DNA from: Sphingomonas sp.
GTDB lineage: Bacteria; Pseudomonadota; Alphaproteobacteria; Sphingomonadales; Sphingomonadaceae
NCBI RefSeq assembly: GCF_017304635.1
Contig: NZ_JAFKMA010000003.1
Coordinates: 253,001-317,000, forward strand
Length of the DNA: 64,000 nucleotides
Direction: 5' to 3'
Below, piece after piece: positions 52,562 through 61,314 of the stretch (position 1 is its first letter; every line of letters starts with the position of its first letter). Below the pieces are notes generated by a model. That model had not been told where the DNA came from. It saw only the letters and a program-made list of their open reading frames with translations, and ran no database searches. Position numbers and translations under genes: made by a program.

Positions 52562-53598
52562 GCGACCATCTGCCAGCCGAGCGTTTCGCCGGCGTGGAAC
52601 GGCACCAGCTCGGTCGCGCCCGCGCCGATCCGCGACGGCACCGCGACCGGGCGGCGTTCGAGCATCACCGTGCCCTGGTTGAGCGGCAGGCCGTAGAAGC
52701 GCGCGCCATGCTCGCTCGCGAATCCTTCGAAATGGTCGATCGCGCCGTCCTCGTCGAACGCGGCGAGATAGCTCTCCAGCGCGAACGGCGCGTTGTAGAT
52801 GCCCGCGCATCCGCAATCGCTTTCCTTGCGGCCCACGCCATGCGGCGCGCTGTCGGTGCCGAGGAAGAATTTCGGGTTGCCCGATACGGCGGCCGCACGC
52901 ACCGCCAGCCGGTGCCGCTCGCGCTTGACGACGGGCAGGCAATAGGCATGCGGGCGCAGGCCGCCGTCGAACAGCGCGTTGCGGTTGAGGTGGAGGTGCT
53001 GCGGCGTGATCGTCGCGGCGATCGTCGGCCCGGCGTCGCGGACGAAGTGCGCGGCCTGTTCGGTCGTGATATGTTCGAGCACGACCTTGAGACCGGGGAA
53101 ATCGGCGACCAGCGGCGTCAGGATGCGATCGATGAACACCGCCTCGCGATCGAAGATATCGACCGTGCGGTCGGTCACCTCGCCATGGATCAGCAGCGGC
53201 ATGCCGATCGCCTGCATGCGGTCGAGCGTCGGCCACAGGTTGCGGATGTCGGTGACGCCGTGCGCCGAATTGGTCGTCGCATGCGCGGGGTAGAGCTTGC
53301 ACGCGGTGAACACGCCCTCGCGATGCCCGCGCGCGATCTCGTCCGCGTCGGCGGCGTCGGTCAAGTAGCAGGTCATCAGCGGCGTGAAGTCCGCACTCTC
53401 GGGCAACGCCGCCAGGATCCGCTCGCGATAGGCGATCGCCGCCGCGACCGTCGTGACCGGCGGAGTCAGATTGGGCATCACGATCGCCCGCGCGAACTGC
53501 CGCGCCGTCGCGCCCGCGACCGCCGCCAGCATCTCCCCGTCGCGCAGATGGACGTGCCAGTCGTCGGGGCGGCGGATGGTCAGGGTATCGCGAGCCAC
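52558..53598 (-). CDS. pyrC: Dihydroorotase
   Basis: 346 residues. Third step of pyrimidine synthesis, cyclising carbamoyl-aspartate. Class II (PyrC) signature: [10 protein letters not shown] with the first two metal His, [13 protein letters not shown] with the carboxylated Lys, LLIHGEVTD and [12 protein letters not shown] with metal His, and [10 protein letters not shown] with the catalytic Asp. The GTG at 53598 is preferred, with GGAG upstream. Co-transcribed with the nitroreductase. Confidence 0.95.
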   Translation of the reverse strand: MARDTLTIRRPDDWHVHLRDGEMLAAVAGATARQFARAIVMPNLTPPVTTVAAAIAYRERILAALPESADFTPLMTCYLTDAADADEIARGHREGVFTACKLYPAHATTNSAHGVTDIRNLWPTLDRMQAIGMPLLIHGEVTDRTVDIFDREAVFIDRILTPLVADFPGLKVVLEHITTEQAAHFVRDAGPTIAATITPQHLHLNRNALFDGGLRPHAYCLPVVKRERHRLAVRAAAVSGNPKFFLGTDSAPHGVGRKESDCGCAGIYNAPFALESYLAAFDEDGAIDHFEGFASEHGARFYGLPLNQGTVMLERRPVAVPSRIGAGATELVPFHAGETLGWQMVA

Positions 53599-53749
53599 AG
53601 GAAACTCCGTTCGGTCCCGGACCTGATCCGGGATGGTCGAGGTCCTGCCCTTATCGGCGGCGGCCTGGGAACGAAAGGGCGACGCGCATGCTTCGCGCGT
53701 GCCGGGCACCGTCGCACCGTCGCCACGATCCGGCGGTATCGGCCGGACG

Positions 53750-54217
53750 ATGATCGTGATCCGTCGCGCATGCTTCCCCGCCGATCGCGCCGCCGTCGTG
53801 GCGATCTGGCGCGCGTATCTGGCGAGTACGGCGACCGACCTGTCGTTCCAGAACAACGAGCGCGAATTCGCCGACCTGCCGGGCAGATATGTGGCGCCGC
53901 ACGGCACGATCCTGCTGGCCGACGATGGTGGGACGATCGTCGGCTGCATCGCGATGCGCCGCGTCGACGATCGCATCTGCGAGATGAAGCGGCTCTATGT
54001 CGGCCCCACCGCGCGCGGACGGGCGCTCGGCAAGCGACTGGTCGAACGGCTGATCGCGGAGGCAACGGCGGCGGGCCATGCGGAGATGCGGCTGGACGTG
54101 CTCGCCGAATTCGCGGCGGCGCGGCGGCTCTATGCCAGTCTCGGGTTCGGCGACGCACCACCGGTCGCGGTCAATCCGGTCGCGGGCACCGCGTTTCTCG
54201 GCCGCGTGTTGCGGTGA
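53750..54217 (+). CDS. GNAT-family N-acetyltransferase
   Basis: 155 residues, one GNAT domain. The acetyl-CoA pyrophosphate-binding segment is [19 protein letters not shown] (about residues 84-102), preceded by the strand ICEMKRLY and followed by the C-terminal [13 protein letters not shown]. Substrate unknown. 50 bp before ygfZ, same strand. Confidence 0.9.
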   Translation: MIVIRRACFPADRAAVVAIWRAYLASTATDLSFQNNEREFADLPGRYVAPHGTILLADDGGTIVGCIAMRRVDDRICEMKRLYVGPTARGRALGKRLVERLIAEATAAGHAEMRLDVLAEFAAARRLYASLGFGDAPPVAVNPVAGTAFLGRVLR

Positions 54218-54267
54218 AATCGCACGTCCCCGTTCCAATCGCGCGATCGCGATCTAGATAACAGGCC

Positions 54268-54981
54268 ATGACCGAGACCGGAACGATGCTGGCCGACCGC
54301 GCGCTGATCCGCGTGAGTGGGGACGATGCGCGGGGATTCCTGCAGGGGCTGGTGACGCAGGACGTGGCAACGCTCGATGCCACCGCGCCGCGCTGGGCGG
54401 GGCTGCTGACGCCGCAGGGCAAGGCGCTGTTCGACTTCCTGCTGTGGGCCGACGGCGACGCCGTGCTGCTCGATTGCGAGGCGGCGGAGGCGGACGCGCT
54501 GGTGCGGCGGCTGAGCCTCTATCGCCTGCGCCGCGCGATCGCGATCGAGCGCGTGGCGGGGGCGGTGCATTGGGCGACGGATGGCCCGCTCGGCGTGCGC
54601 GACCCGCGGCTGGCGGCACTCGGCAAGCGCTGGCTGGGGATGCCGGGGGAGGCGGCGAGCGACTGGCGCGCGCATCGGCTGGCGCTCGGCGTGACCGAGG
54701 GCGTTGCCGAGCTCGGCCAGGACAAGATCTTATGGCTGGAGGCGAATGCGGCGGAGTTCAACGGCGTCAGCTTCGCGAAGGGCTGCTATGTCGGGCAGGA
54801 GAATACCGCGCGGATGCATTACCGCGCGAAGGTCAACCGGCGGCTGGTCGTCGCCCCGATCGCGCCGGCCGGCGACCGCACCCGCGCGGCCTATCCCGAA
54901 CTGGGCCTGATGGTCGAATTGCGCCGGGTCGAGGCGCTGGGCGATGCGATCGTGCCGGAGTGGCTGGCCGCCGCGCTGTGA
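54268..54981 (+). CDS. ygfZ: YgfZ/CAF17-family folate-binding protein
   Basis: 237 residues. The diagnostic motif KGCYVGQENTARMHY (consensus K-G-C-Y-x-G-Q-E) is near residues 171-185. It folds like the aminomethyltransferase T-protein, binds tetrahydrofolate, and supports iron-sulfur enzyme maturation. Family length is 230-340; this one is short. Its stop overlaps the start of the next gene (GTGA). Confidence 0.92.
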   Translation: MTETGTMLADRALIRVSGDDARGFLQGLVTQDVATLDATAPRWAGLLTPQGKALFDFLLWADGDAVLLDCEAAEADALVRRLSLYRLRRAIAIERVAGAVHWATDGPLGVRDPRLAALGKRWLGMPGEAASDWRAHRLALGVTEGVAELGQDKILWLEANAAEFNGVSFAKGCYVGQENTARMHYRAKVNRRLVVAPIAPAGDRTRAAYPELGLMVELRRVEALGDAIVPEWLAAAL

Positions 54982-55526
54982 GCGCGGCCGGCGCCGACTG
55001 CTTCGTCATGATCTCGGGCTGTTCGGGTGGGGGCAAGTCGACCCTGCTCGCCGAACTGGCGCGACGCGGCTTCGCAACGGTGGCGGAGCCGGGGCGGCGG
55101 ATCATCGCCGAGGTGCGCGCGGGGCGCGCCGGCGCCTTGCCGTGGGACGATCCCGCCGGATTCGCGCGGCACGCGATCGCGATGGCGGTCGCCGATCACC
55201 GGGCAGCGCGCGGGCTCACCTTCTTCGATCGCGGCGTGGTCGATGCGGCGGTCGCGCTGGCGACGACGACGGCAGAGCGGGCGGACGATCTGGTCGCGCG
55301 CCATCGCTACGACCGGCTATTCCTCGCGCCGCCCTGGCCCGACATCTACGAGCAGGACGCGGACCGCCGGCATGGCCTGGCCACGGCGCTGGCCGACCAT
55401 GATCGCGTCGCGGCGGCCTATCGCGCTGCCGGCTACGATGCGATCATGCTACCGCGCGCCACCGTCGCGGAACGCGCCGATTTCGTGCTCGACAGGCTTG
55501 GCGTTCAGCGCCCGACCGACGAATAG
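54978..55526 (+). CDS. AAA-family ATPase (AAA_28-like)
   Basis: 182 residues. P-loop ISGCSGGGKSTLL near residues 12-24, a conserved GRRIIAEV, and FFDRGVVDAAV as a Walker-B-like aspartate. It resembles small P-loop proteins annotated AAA_28. Function unknown, possibly a kinase acting on a small molecule. GTG start inside the ygfZ stop; its 3' end overlaps the convergent UDP-glucose dehydrogenase gene by 22 bp. Confidence 0.78.
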   Translation: MSAAGADCFVMISGCSGGGKSTLLAELARRGFATVAEPGRRIIAEVRAGRAGALPWDDPAGFARHAIAMAVADHRAARGLTFFDRGVVDAAVALATTTAERADDLVARHRYDRLFLAPPWPDIYEQDADRRHGLATALADHDRVAAAYRAAGYDAIMLPRATVAERADFVLDRLGVQRPTDE

Positions 55527-56830
55527 GTGAACCCGGCCTTCGCCACTTCGTCCGCGCGATAGACGTTGCGCAGGTCGACCATCACCCGGCCGCTCATCAC
55601 GTCGGCCAGCCGCTTGAGGTCGAGCGCGCGGAACGTGTCCCACTCGGTTACGATCGCGACCGCATCGGCACCGGTCGCGGCCTCGTACGCGCTCGAGCAA
55701 TAGGTGACGTCCGGCATCAGCGCGCGCGCCGCGTCCATCCCCTCGGGATCGAACGCGCGGACGGTCGCGCCGGCGTCGAGCAGGCTCTGGACGATCGCGA
55801 GGCTCGGTGCGTCGCGCATATCGTCGGTGTTGGGCTTGAAGGTCAGGCCCAGGATCGCGACCGTCCTGCCCTTGGCCCCGTCGCCATTGTCCGCACCCAT
55901 CGCATGGAGGATCTTGCGCCCCATTGCCCGCTTGCGGCTGTCGTTGACCTGCACCACCGCTTCGACGATCCGCACCGGCGTCTCGTGATCCTCGGCAGTC
56001 TTCAGCAGCGCCAGCGTGTCCTTGGGGAAACACGACCCGCCGTAACCGGGGCCGGCGTGGAGGAATTTCTTGCCGATGCGATTGTCGAGCCCGATCCCGC
56101 GCGACACGTCCTGGACATTCGCGCCGACCGCTTCGCACAGATCGGCGATCTCGTTGATGAAGGTGATCTTGGTCGCAAGGAACGCGTTGGCAGCGTATTT
56201 GATGAGCTCCGACGTGCGGCGGCCGACGAACAGGATCGGGCTCTCGTTCAAATAAAGCGGACGATAGATCTCGCGCATCACGCCCTGCGCACGCTCGCCG
56301 TCATTGCCGTCCTCGGTGCCGATGACGATGCGGTCGGGGCGCTTGAAGTCGCCGATCGCGGCCCCCTCGCGCAGGAATTCCGGGTTGGAGACGACAGCGA
56401 TGGCGACGTCGGGCCGCTCGTCGCGCAGGATCTGTTCGACCCGGTCGCCGGTGCCGACCGGGACGGTCGACTTCGTCACGACGACGGTCGGACCGGTCAC
56501 CGCGGCGGCGATCTCCTTGGTCGCCTCGAACACATAGGTCAGGTCGGCATGGCCGTCACCGCGGCGCGAGGGCGTGCCGACCGCAATGAATACCGCGTCG
56601 GCCCCGGCGACGGCAGCGGCGAGATCGGTCGTGAAGCTGAGCCGCCCGGCCGCGACATTGGTCGCAACGAGCTGTTCGAGACCCGGCTCGTAGATCGGCA
56701 TGCGCCCGGCCTTGAGCGCGGCGATCTTGCCTTCGTGCTTGTCGACGCAGATCACGTCGTGGCCGAAATCGGAGAAGCAAGCCCCCGACACCAGGCCGAC
56801 ATAGCCCGATCCGATCATCGTAATGCGCAT
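55505..56830 (-). CDS. ugd: UDP-glucose/GDP-mannose dehydrogenase family protein (UDP-glucose 6-dehydrogenase)
   Basis: 441 residues. Oxidises UDP-glucose to UDP-glucuronate for polysaccharides and glycolipids. The NAD-binding fold is MIGSGYVGLVSGACFSDFG; the catalytic Cys lies in GPGYGGSCFPKDTLALL; conserved DERPDVAIAVVSNPEFLREG and NAFLATKITFINEIADLCE complete the pattern. GAGGAA precedes the ATG. The gene could feed a glucuronate-using glycosyltransferase, but none is next to it. Confidence 0.95.
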   Translation of the reverse strand: MRITMIGSGYVGLVSGACFSDFGHDVICVDKHEGKIAALKAGRMPIYEPGLEQLVATNVAAGRLSFTTDLAAAVAGADAVFIAVGTPSRRGDGHADLTYVFEATKEIAAAVTGPTVVVTKSTVPVGTGDRVEQILRDERPDVAIAVVSNPEFLREGAAIGDFKRPDRIVIGTEDGNDGERAQGVMREIYRPLYLNESPILFVGRRTSELIKYAANAFLATKITFINEIADLCEAVGANVQDVSRGIGLDNRIGKKFLHAGPGYGGSCFPKDTLALLKTAEDHETPVRIVEAVVQVNDSRKRAMGRKILHAMGADNGDGAKGRTVAILGLTFKPNTDDMRDAPSLAIVQSLLDAGATVRAFDPEGMDAARALMPDVTYCSSAYEAATGADAVAIVTEWDTFRALDLKRLADVMSGRVMVDLRNVYRADEVAKAGFTYSSVGR

Positions 56831-57062
56831 GGGATTCCTCGAGAAAACGCAGTGATACGCCCGGCCCTCCGCCGGTTCATTCACGCGCCGTCTAGCGGAA
56901 CTTCGCGATTTTTCCAGCGGGATCGTGGTGAAAGGGTTGGCGGGTTGAACGAGTTGCCGGCTGCGATTCTGGAGTCATGCTGATCGCTACGATCAACCTC
57001 GATTACGGTGGCGGTCGATGGCCAAGTGAAACTGTGCGGCTATCCCGCTTTAGCACTCCACG

Positions 57063-57091
57063 AAAAAGGGAGGCCGGTTGCCCGACCTCCC
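57063..57091 (-). terminator. Intrinsic terminator of the OmpA-family gene
   Basis: On the minus strand GGGAGGTCGG-GCAA-CCGGCCTCCC (10 bp, one G-U pair), then TTTTT, 30 bp after the stop. Confidence 0.9.
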
Positions 57092-57120
57092 CAATTCTTT
57101 CTTCCGAAACGTCGGAGGAC

Positions 57121-58254
57121 TTACTGACCCGAACCCGGACCGTAGGTAATCTCGACGCGACGGTTCTGGACCTCGCGGACGCCGTCGGCGGTTTCCACGC
57201 GCGGGTGGGTTTCGCCGAACGCCTGCTCGGTGATCGCGGCGGCCGAGATCGAGTGAGCGACCATATAGGCCTTCACCGAATCCGCGCGACGCTGCGACAA
57301 GCCGACGTTGTACTGAGCCGAACCTGAACGGTCGGTGTAGCCCGCGACCATGATCGAGGCGTTGCCGCAGTTCGCGTACTGACCGATCGCGTTGTCGAGG
57401 ATCGACGCGGCTTCCGGCGTGATGTCCGACTTGTCCCACTCGAAGAACACGATGAACGGTCCCGGCGAGCACTGGACGACCGGAGCCGGGGTCGGCTCGG
57501 GCACCGGCACCGGCGCGGGCGGCGGAACCGGAGCCGGCTCGACCGGAGCGGGCGGCGGCGGAGTCGGCACGCCGAAGTTGAAGGTGAAACCACCCATCAG
57601 GCTGTGGGTGCGGTACTGCCCCTTGTAACCACGACCAGCCACGTCGACGAGGCGAACGTTAGGCGCGGTGAAGAAGCGATACTTCAGCGTCGCGTCGATC
57701 GTGTTAGTGATCGGCGCTCGGACACCGGCAATCGCCTGATACGCGAACACCGTGTCCGAATCGTTCAGGAAGTTGCCATAGCTGTTGAGCCCGTACTTGC
57801 TCTTGACGCGAGCGACACCGACACCGCCGCCGACGAAGCCCTGCAAGCCGTCATCGTCGCCGAAGTCGAGCATGCCGTTCAGCATGAAGCTCAGCGCCGT
57901 GGTGCGGCCACCGGCATAATTGTAGTTGCCGGCAGGTGCCGAGGTCAACGCGCCGGACGCAATGTAAGCCGGGACCGTCACGCTCGAGCGGACGCCCTTG
58001 GAATTGGCCGACTTGTAAGCAACTTCCGCTTCGATGCGGAACGCACCGAGGTCGTAACCAACCGTACCACCGACGTCGTAGCCGTAGCGGTGATCGATCT
58101 GCATCGCATCGTTCGTCGAGTTGATGTTGAAGTGAATGTCTTCAACGATCATCGCGCCACCTTCGACGCCGACGTACCACGCCTTGTCACGCGCCAGCGC
58201 TGGCGTCGCGAGTGCGGTTGAAGCAAGCGCCACGGCAATGGCAAGCTTACGCAT
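57121..58254 (-). CDS. OmpA-family outer-membrane protein
   Basis: 377 residues. Signal peptide MRKLAIAVALASTALATPALA, an N-terminal beta-barrel of about 190 residues (alternating-aromatic strands such as GYDVGGTVGYDLGAFRIEAEV). A Pro-rich linker follows (PPPPAPVEPAPVPPPAPV), then an OmpA/MotB peptidoglycan-binding domain with DITPEAASILDNA, VAGYTDRSGS and NVGLSQRRADSVKAYMV, carrying the Asp and Arg that hold diaminopimelate. AAAGGGGA precedes the ATG, and a strong terminator follows. Probably an abundant structural porin. Confidence 0.94.
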   Translation of the reverse strand: MRKLAIAVALASTALATPALARDKAWYVGVEGGAMIVEDIHFNINSTNDAMQIDHRYGYDVGGTVGYDLGAFRIEAEVAYKSANSKGVRSSVTVPAYIASGALTSAPAGNYNYAGGRTTALSFMLNGMLDFGDDDGLQGFVGGGVGVARVKSKYGLNSYGNFLNDSDTVFAYQAIAGVRAPITNTIDATLKYRFFTAPNVRLVDVAGRGYKGQYRTHSLMGGFTFNFGVPTPPPPAPVEPAPVPPPAPVPVPEPTPAPVVQCSPGPFIVFFEWDKSDITPEAASILDNAIGQYANCGNASIMVAGYTDRSGSAQYNVGLSQRRADSVKAYMVAHSISAAAITEQAFGETHPRVETADGVREVQNRRVEITYGPGSGQ

Positions 58255-58371
58255 CTGTATCCCCTTTCGAATTGTCACTACGGACAGCGCAAACTCACTA
58301 CTCAATGGTTGGTTGCGGCGCAAGCGAAACAAAACTGGTCGCTGTGGCGCGACGGCAACACTTATCTACGC

Positions 58372-58752
58372 TCAACTTATCGCAAGTCCTTGATCGCGCA
58401 GCATCCCGAGCATCGCCGCGATCGCCGCCCGCGCTTCGGCGTCGACCGTCGCGCCGCCCGATGGTGCCGCGATCGCGGTGGCCGGTCGCCACGCCCCGCC
58501 GACATAGCGCGCGAGGAAGTTGGTGCCGGCGACCCACGCCGCCATCCCCTCGACCGGATCGACGAAACGCCAGCCGCCGTCGGTCCATCCCGCCAGCCGG
58601 TGCGGCATGCCGGCCCAGACACCGGTCGGACCAGCGCCGACGATCCAGCATTGCCCGACCACCGGCGCGGCGGGCGGCGTGTCGGTCCCGAGCGCGACCA
58701 CGCTCGGCTGCACGAGCAGATCGAGCACGACGATCGCCTCGTTGTGCGTCAT
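58372..58752 (-). pseudogene. DUF2793 protein, 5'-truncated (phage/GTA-type)
   Basis: 126 residues from the ATG at 58752. DUF2793 pattern: MTHNEAIVVLDLLVQ, VGQCWIVGAGPTGVWAGMP, GGWRFVDPVEGMAAWVAG. The usual family start (…AGQAQKE-THNEA) is present in frame upstream (codons for AGQAQKE lie at 58753-58773) but is cut off two codons earlier by a stop, with no ATG/GTG. The normal N-terminus is therefore missing, and the ATG lies directly on AGAAGGAG with no spacing. DUF2793 occurs in phage and gene-transfer-agent tail loci, and this looks like a solo remnant. Confidence 0.7.
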
Positions 58753-58945
58753 CTCCTTCTGGGCCTGGCCGGCAATTCTTCAGCGTTTCTGTTATGTACC
58801 GAACGAGCGTGACGCTGTCAAGCAGAAATAACCTGTTTGGTTATCATAGGCGTATTGGCCCGTTGCGGGGCACGGATCGATGATGGAGAGGCTGGGCAGG
58901 CTGCGGTAATGCAGCGTTCGACCGACAGGGGGATCAGCGAGCGGT

Positions 58946-59487
58946 ATGCGGGCGGCACTCGTGATAATCGACATGCAGATGGTGATGCAGCAGCGGATCG
59001 ACGCCGGCCGCGAGCATGTCGGTGCCGACGCACCGACAAACGTCGCCGCGCTCGCGGCGGCCTTCCGTCGGGTGGAAGGAGCCGTCATCCACGTCCGGCA
59101 TCGCGAAACCGATCCCGCTCACCGCTGCATATCGATGCCGATGGCTTTCCCGCCATGCCGTGCGCGATCGCGACGGAGGGCGAGCCGGTGTTCGTCAAGC
59201 ACAGTTCATCGGCGTTCGCGACGACCGGCCTCGAAGGCCATCTGCGCACGGAAGGTATATCGCGGCTTTACGTCGTCGGCGCGGTCGCCGGGTTCTGCGT
59301 CAATTCGACGGTGCGGGCGGCCGCCGACCTCGGCTTTGCGGTCAGCGTCGTGCACGACGCGGTCATCGGTTTCGACCTGCCATCGGCGAACCTGGACGCA
59401 CGGACGATCTTCGACGTCACGATGGGGTTGCTGGCGGCCGATTTCGCGAGCGTGATCGGCACGGCCGACGCGATCGCCGCGCTGTAG
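58946..59487 (+). pseudogene. Isochorismatase-family cysteine hydrolase, frameshifted
   Basis: Two frames join into a 180-residue family-length protein. Frame 1 gives MRAALVIIDMQMVMQQRID (catalytic Asp) to HVRHRETDPA. Frame 2 continues with PLHIDADGFPAMPCAIATEG, FVKHSSSAF (catalytic Lys) and GAVAGFCVNSTVRAA (catalytic Cys). The change is near 59120-59123, where one base appears to be missing. All three catalytic residues are retained, so the break is recent or a sequencing error. Neighbours show no pathway context. Confidence 0.75.
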
Positions 59488-59953
59488 GGGGCGTCTCGGC
59501 CGCATTCTGTTGTCGGTCCGCTCGACCCGATCGCGTCCCGCCGCCAAGCGGACGCTGCCCCCCTCCCGCCAAGCCCGGCTGGGAGCCGGACAGTCCGCAC
59601 GCAGCGCGGAGATCTGTCCGCGCTCGCCGATCCGCGACCATACCCAGTTTCACACGACTTCGTGCCCGAGGGTGTTCGTCGTCGGCTATCCGATGGTCTT
59701 GCGCGGGGCGGTCGCTGGGGCGACCGACGGGCTTGCGCGCGGAGGTCGCCGGGGCGACCAATCGGCCCGGGCGGCGTCAGCGTGGAAATTCGCATCGCTA
59801 TTTTCACGGCCGATGTCCCCATCCTGCAACCCTCTCGCCGCAAACGTGTTTATTGCGCGCTTGCCACGGTCCCGCCTTATTTGGCATGAGGGGACGCGCG
59901 GCCGGTTTGCATTCGGTTCCGCACTTACGGTTCCGCTACTAGGGGATGCTTTG
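59488..59953. other. 466-bp stretch with no supportable gene
   Basis: Open frames cross it, one reading into the lipoprotein at 59954, but none has family similarity or a ribosome-binding site. There is a local repetition of GGTCGC...GGGGCGACC near 59707-59760. The promoter of the following gene should lie in the last 100 bp. Confidence 0.5.
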
Positions 59954-60235
59954 ATGAAGAAGATGCTGATCGTCGCCGCCGCTGCCGGCATGCTGTCGCT
60001 GGCCGCTTGCGACCACAAGACCGACGCCGCGCAGAACGTTGCCGACAACGCCTCGAACACCGCCGACATGATCGACAACACCGCCGCGATGGTCCGCGAC
60101 AACGCGTCGAACACCGCCGACGAAGTGAAGGCGATGGGCGAGAACAAAGCCGACGCACTCGAGAACAAGGCCGACGCCGTCCGCGCCGCCGGCGAGAACA
60201 AGGCCGACGCCATCGACAAGGCCGCCAAGAAGTAA
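59954..60235 (+). CDS. Small repeat-containing lipoprotein
   Basis: 93 residues. Lipoprotein signal MKKMLIVAAAAGMLSLAAC, with the lipidated Cys at residue 19. The mature part is built from short helical repeats: DNASNTAD twice and ENKADA four times (GENKADALENKADAVRAA, GENKADAIDKAAKK), predicted as a coiled coil with many Ala and Lys. It resembles Lpp-like or entericidin-like envelope lipoproteins in style, with no named family. AGGGGA precedes the ATG. A GCAA-loop terminator follows after 118 bp. Confidence 0.75.
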   Translation: MKKMLIVAAAAGMLSLAACDHKTDAAQNVADNASNTADMIDNTAAMVRDNASNTADEVKAMGENKADALENKADAVRAAGENKADAIDKAAKK

Positions 60236-60316
60236 GGCGGGCCGGAGCCGCGAGCTCCGCTCGCGGCGGCCCACCGGGCCGGCCTGCCCGGCCGGCAGGT
60301 CGGCGCAGCCGAACCT

Positions 60317-60344
60317 GGCCGACGGCTTTGCCGGCGGCCCGCTA
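60317..60344 (+). repeat. 28-bp interspersed repeat, copy B
   Basis: Identical to 48450-48477. Confidence 0.85.
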
Positions 60345-60353
60345 TAGAAGAAA

Positions 60354-60379
60354 CGGCGGAGGGCAACCTCCGCCGTTTT
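60354..60379. terminator. Bidirectional terminator between convergent genes
   Basis: CGGCGGAGG-GCAA-CCTCCGCCG (9 bp), with TTTT on the right and AAA on the left. Confidence 0.88.
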
Positions 60380-60420
60380 CTTTTGCCCACACTCTCACGC
60401 GCCCCGTACCAGCCGCCCGC

Positions 60421-60837
60421 TCACGCCGCCGCCGGATGCCCGTCCGCGAACTGCACCAGGTCCCACAGATTGCCGTAGAGATCGGCGAACACCGCGACGC
60501 GACCATAATCGTGGGTCACCGGCGCGCGCACCCATTCGACCCCGGCGGCGGTGAAAGCGGCATGATCGCGATCGAAATCGTCGGTGGCGAGGAAGAGAAA
60601 GACTCGCCCGCCCGCCTGATCGCCGGCATGGCGCGCCTGGAGCTCGTTCGACGCGCGCGCGAGCAGGATGGTGGTCGCCCCCGCCGCCGCACCCGGCGGC
60701 GCGATCGTCACCCAGCGCTTGTCCTGCGCGGGCTGATAGCTGTCCTCGACCAGCGTGAAGCCGAGCTTGCCGACATAGAAAGTGAGCGCCTCATCATAGT
60801 CGCGAACGACAAGGGCGATATGGGCTAGGTAGGGCAC
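60421..60837 (-). CDS. VOC-family protein (glyoxalase/bleomycin-resistance type)
   Basis: 138 residues. LAHIALVVRDYDEALTFYVGKLGFTL with the first metal-binding His (about residue 6), then RVFLFLATDDFDRDHAAFTAAGV and the C-terminal VFADLYGNLWDLVQF. The GTG at 60837 is preferred because AGAGGGG lies just upstream. Its start lies within 50 bp of the divergent toxin gene, so the two share a regulatory region. Confidence 0.88.
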   Translation of the reverse strand: MPYLAHIALVVRDYDEALTFYVGKLGFTLVEDSYQPAQDKRWVTIAPPGAAAGATTILLARASNELQARHAGDQAGGRVFLFLATDDFDRDHAAFTAAGVEWVRAPVTHDYGRVAVFADLYGNLWDLVQFADGHPAAA

Positions 60838-60847
60838 GGAGCCCCTC

Positions 60848-60876
60848 TTGAAATGTGTTAAGGGTACTCTTAACAT
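60848..60876 (+). promoter_or_regulatory. Promoter with palindromic operator of the toxin-antitoxin-chaperone operon
   Basis: TTGAAA (60848-60853), a 17-bp spacer, TAACAT (60871-60876). Inside it, 60857-60874 is an 18-bp palindrome GTTAAGGGTACTCTTAAC (arms GTTAAG/CTTAAC perfect) spanning the spacer and overlapping the -10. Transcription would start at or within a few nt of the toxin ATG at 60885. Confidence 0.65.
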
Positions 60877-60884
60877 TCTTGACT

Positions 60885-61313
60885 ATGAGTGCCTCTGAAG
60901 ACGATTCGCTGGAGCAGATCGGATGTGACCTGTTGGCGGAACATTCAGGGGCTCAAGTGGTCATCAAGCGGACCATGAGGAAGGTTTATGATGCATTGGA
61001 GGATCGGGCGAAGGGCCGCTTCGAGGCGGTGATGAAACGGTGGTGCGATAATCCTAGTCATCTGACCACCGAGATGTTCAACCCGAATGAGGGGCGGTCC
61101 CCAAGGCACAATGTGATGCTGCAAGCATTCAAGAATAACTCTGCGAAAGCACGGCTTTATGGCTTTGCGAAGGCTGTTTCCAATCGTAAGTCCTTCATCA
61201 TTATTGACGCAGATGTGGCAAAGAAACAAAACAAGGCTGACCCGAATATTCTCAAGCGAGCAAAGGGTCGCGTGGATGACTTTCTAGATCAATATGGCAC
61301 GAAGGATAAATAA
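60885..61313 (+). CDS. RelE/HigB-like toxin of a TAC module
   Basis: 142 residues. The central and C-terminal part fits the RelE/HigB mRNA-interferase fold: LQAFKNNSAKARLYGFAKAV, then SFIIIDADVAKKQNKADPNILKRAKGRVDDFL, with the strand-LYGF-strand-KK pattern typical of HigB/Gp49-like toxins. Expected action is ribosome-dependent mRNA cleavage. There is an N-terminal acidic extension of about 25 residues. No Shine-Dalgarno precedes the ATG, in line with a leaderless mRNA. Base composition is clearly AT-richer than the surroundings. The antitoxin ATG follows 1 bp after the stop. Confidence 0.6.
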   Translation: MSASEDDSLEQIGCDLLAEHSGAQVVIKRTMRKVYDALEDRAKGRFEAVMKRWCDNPSHLTTEMFNPNEGRSPRHNVMLQAFKNNSAKARLYGFAKAVSNRKSFIIIDADVAKKQNKADPNILKRAKGRVDDFLDQYGTKDK

Positions 61314-61314
61314 G

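Noticed and set aside
58372..59487. Prophage or gene-transfer-agent cluster
   Set aside because: Only the lone DUF2793 fragment is phage-like; no capsid, portal, terminase or integrase is nearby.
59510..59953. 148-codon N-terminal extension of the small lipoprotein
   Set aside because: The lipoprotein signal and a good AGGGGA start at 59954; the upstream part is not protein-like.
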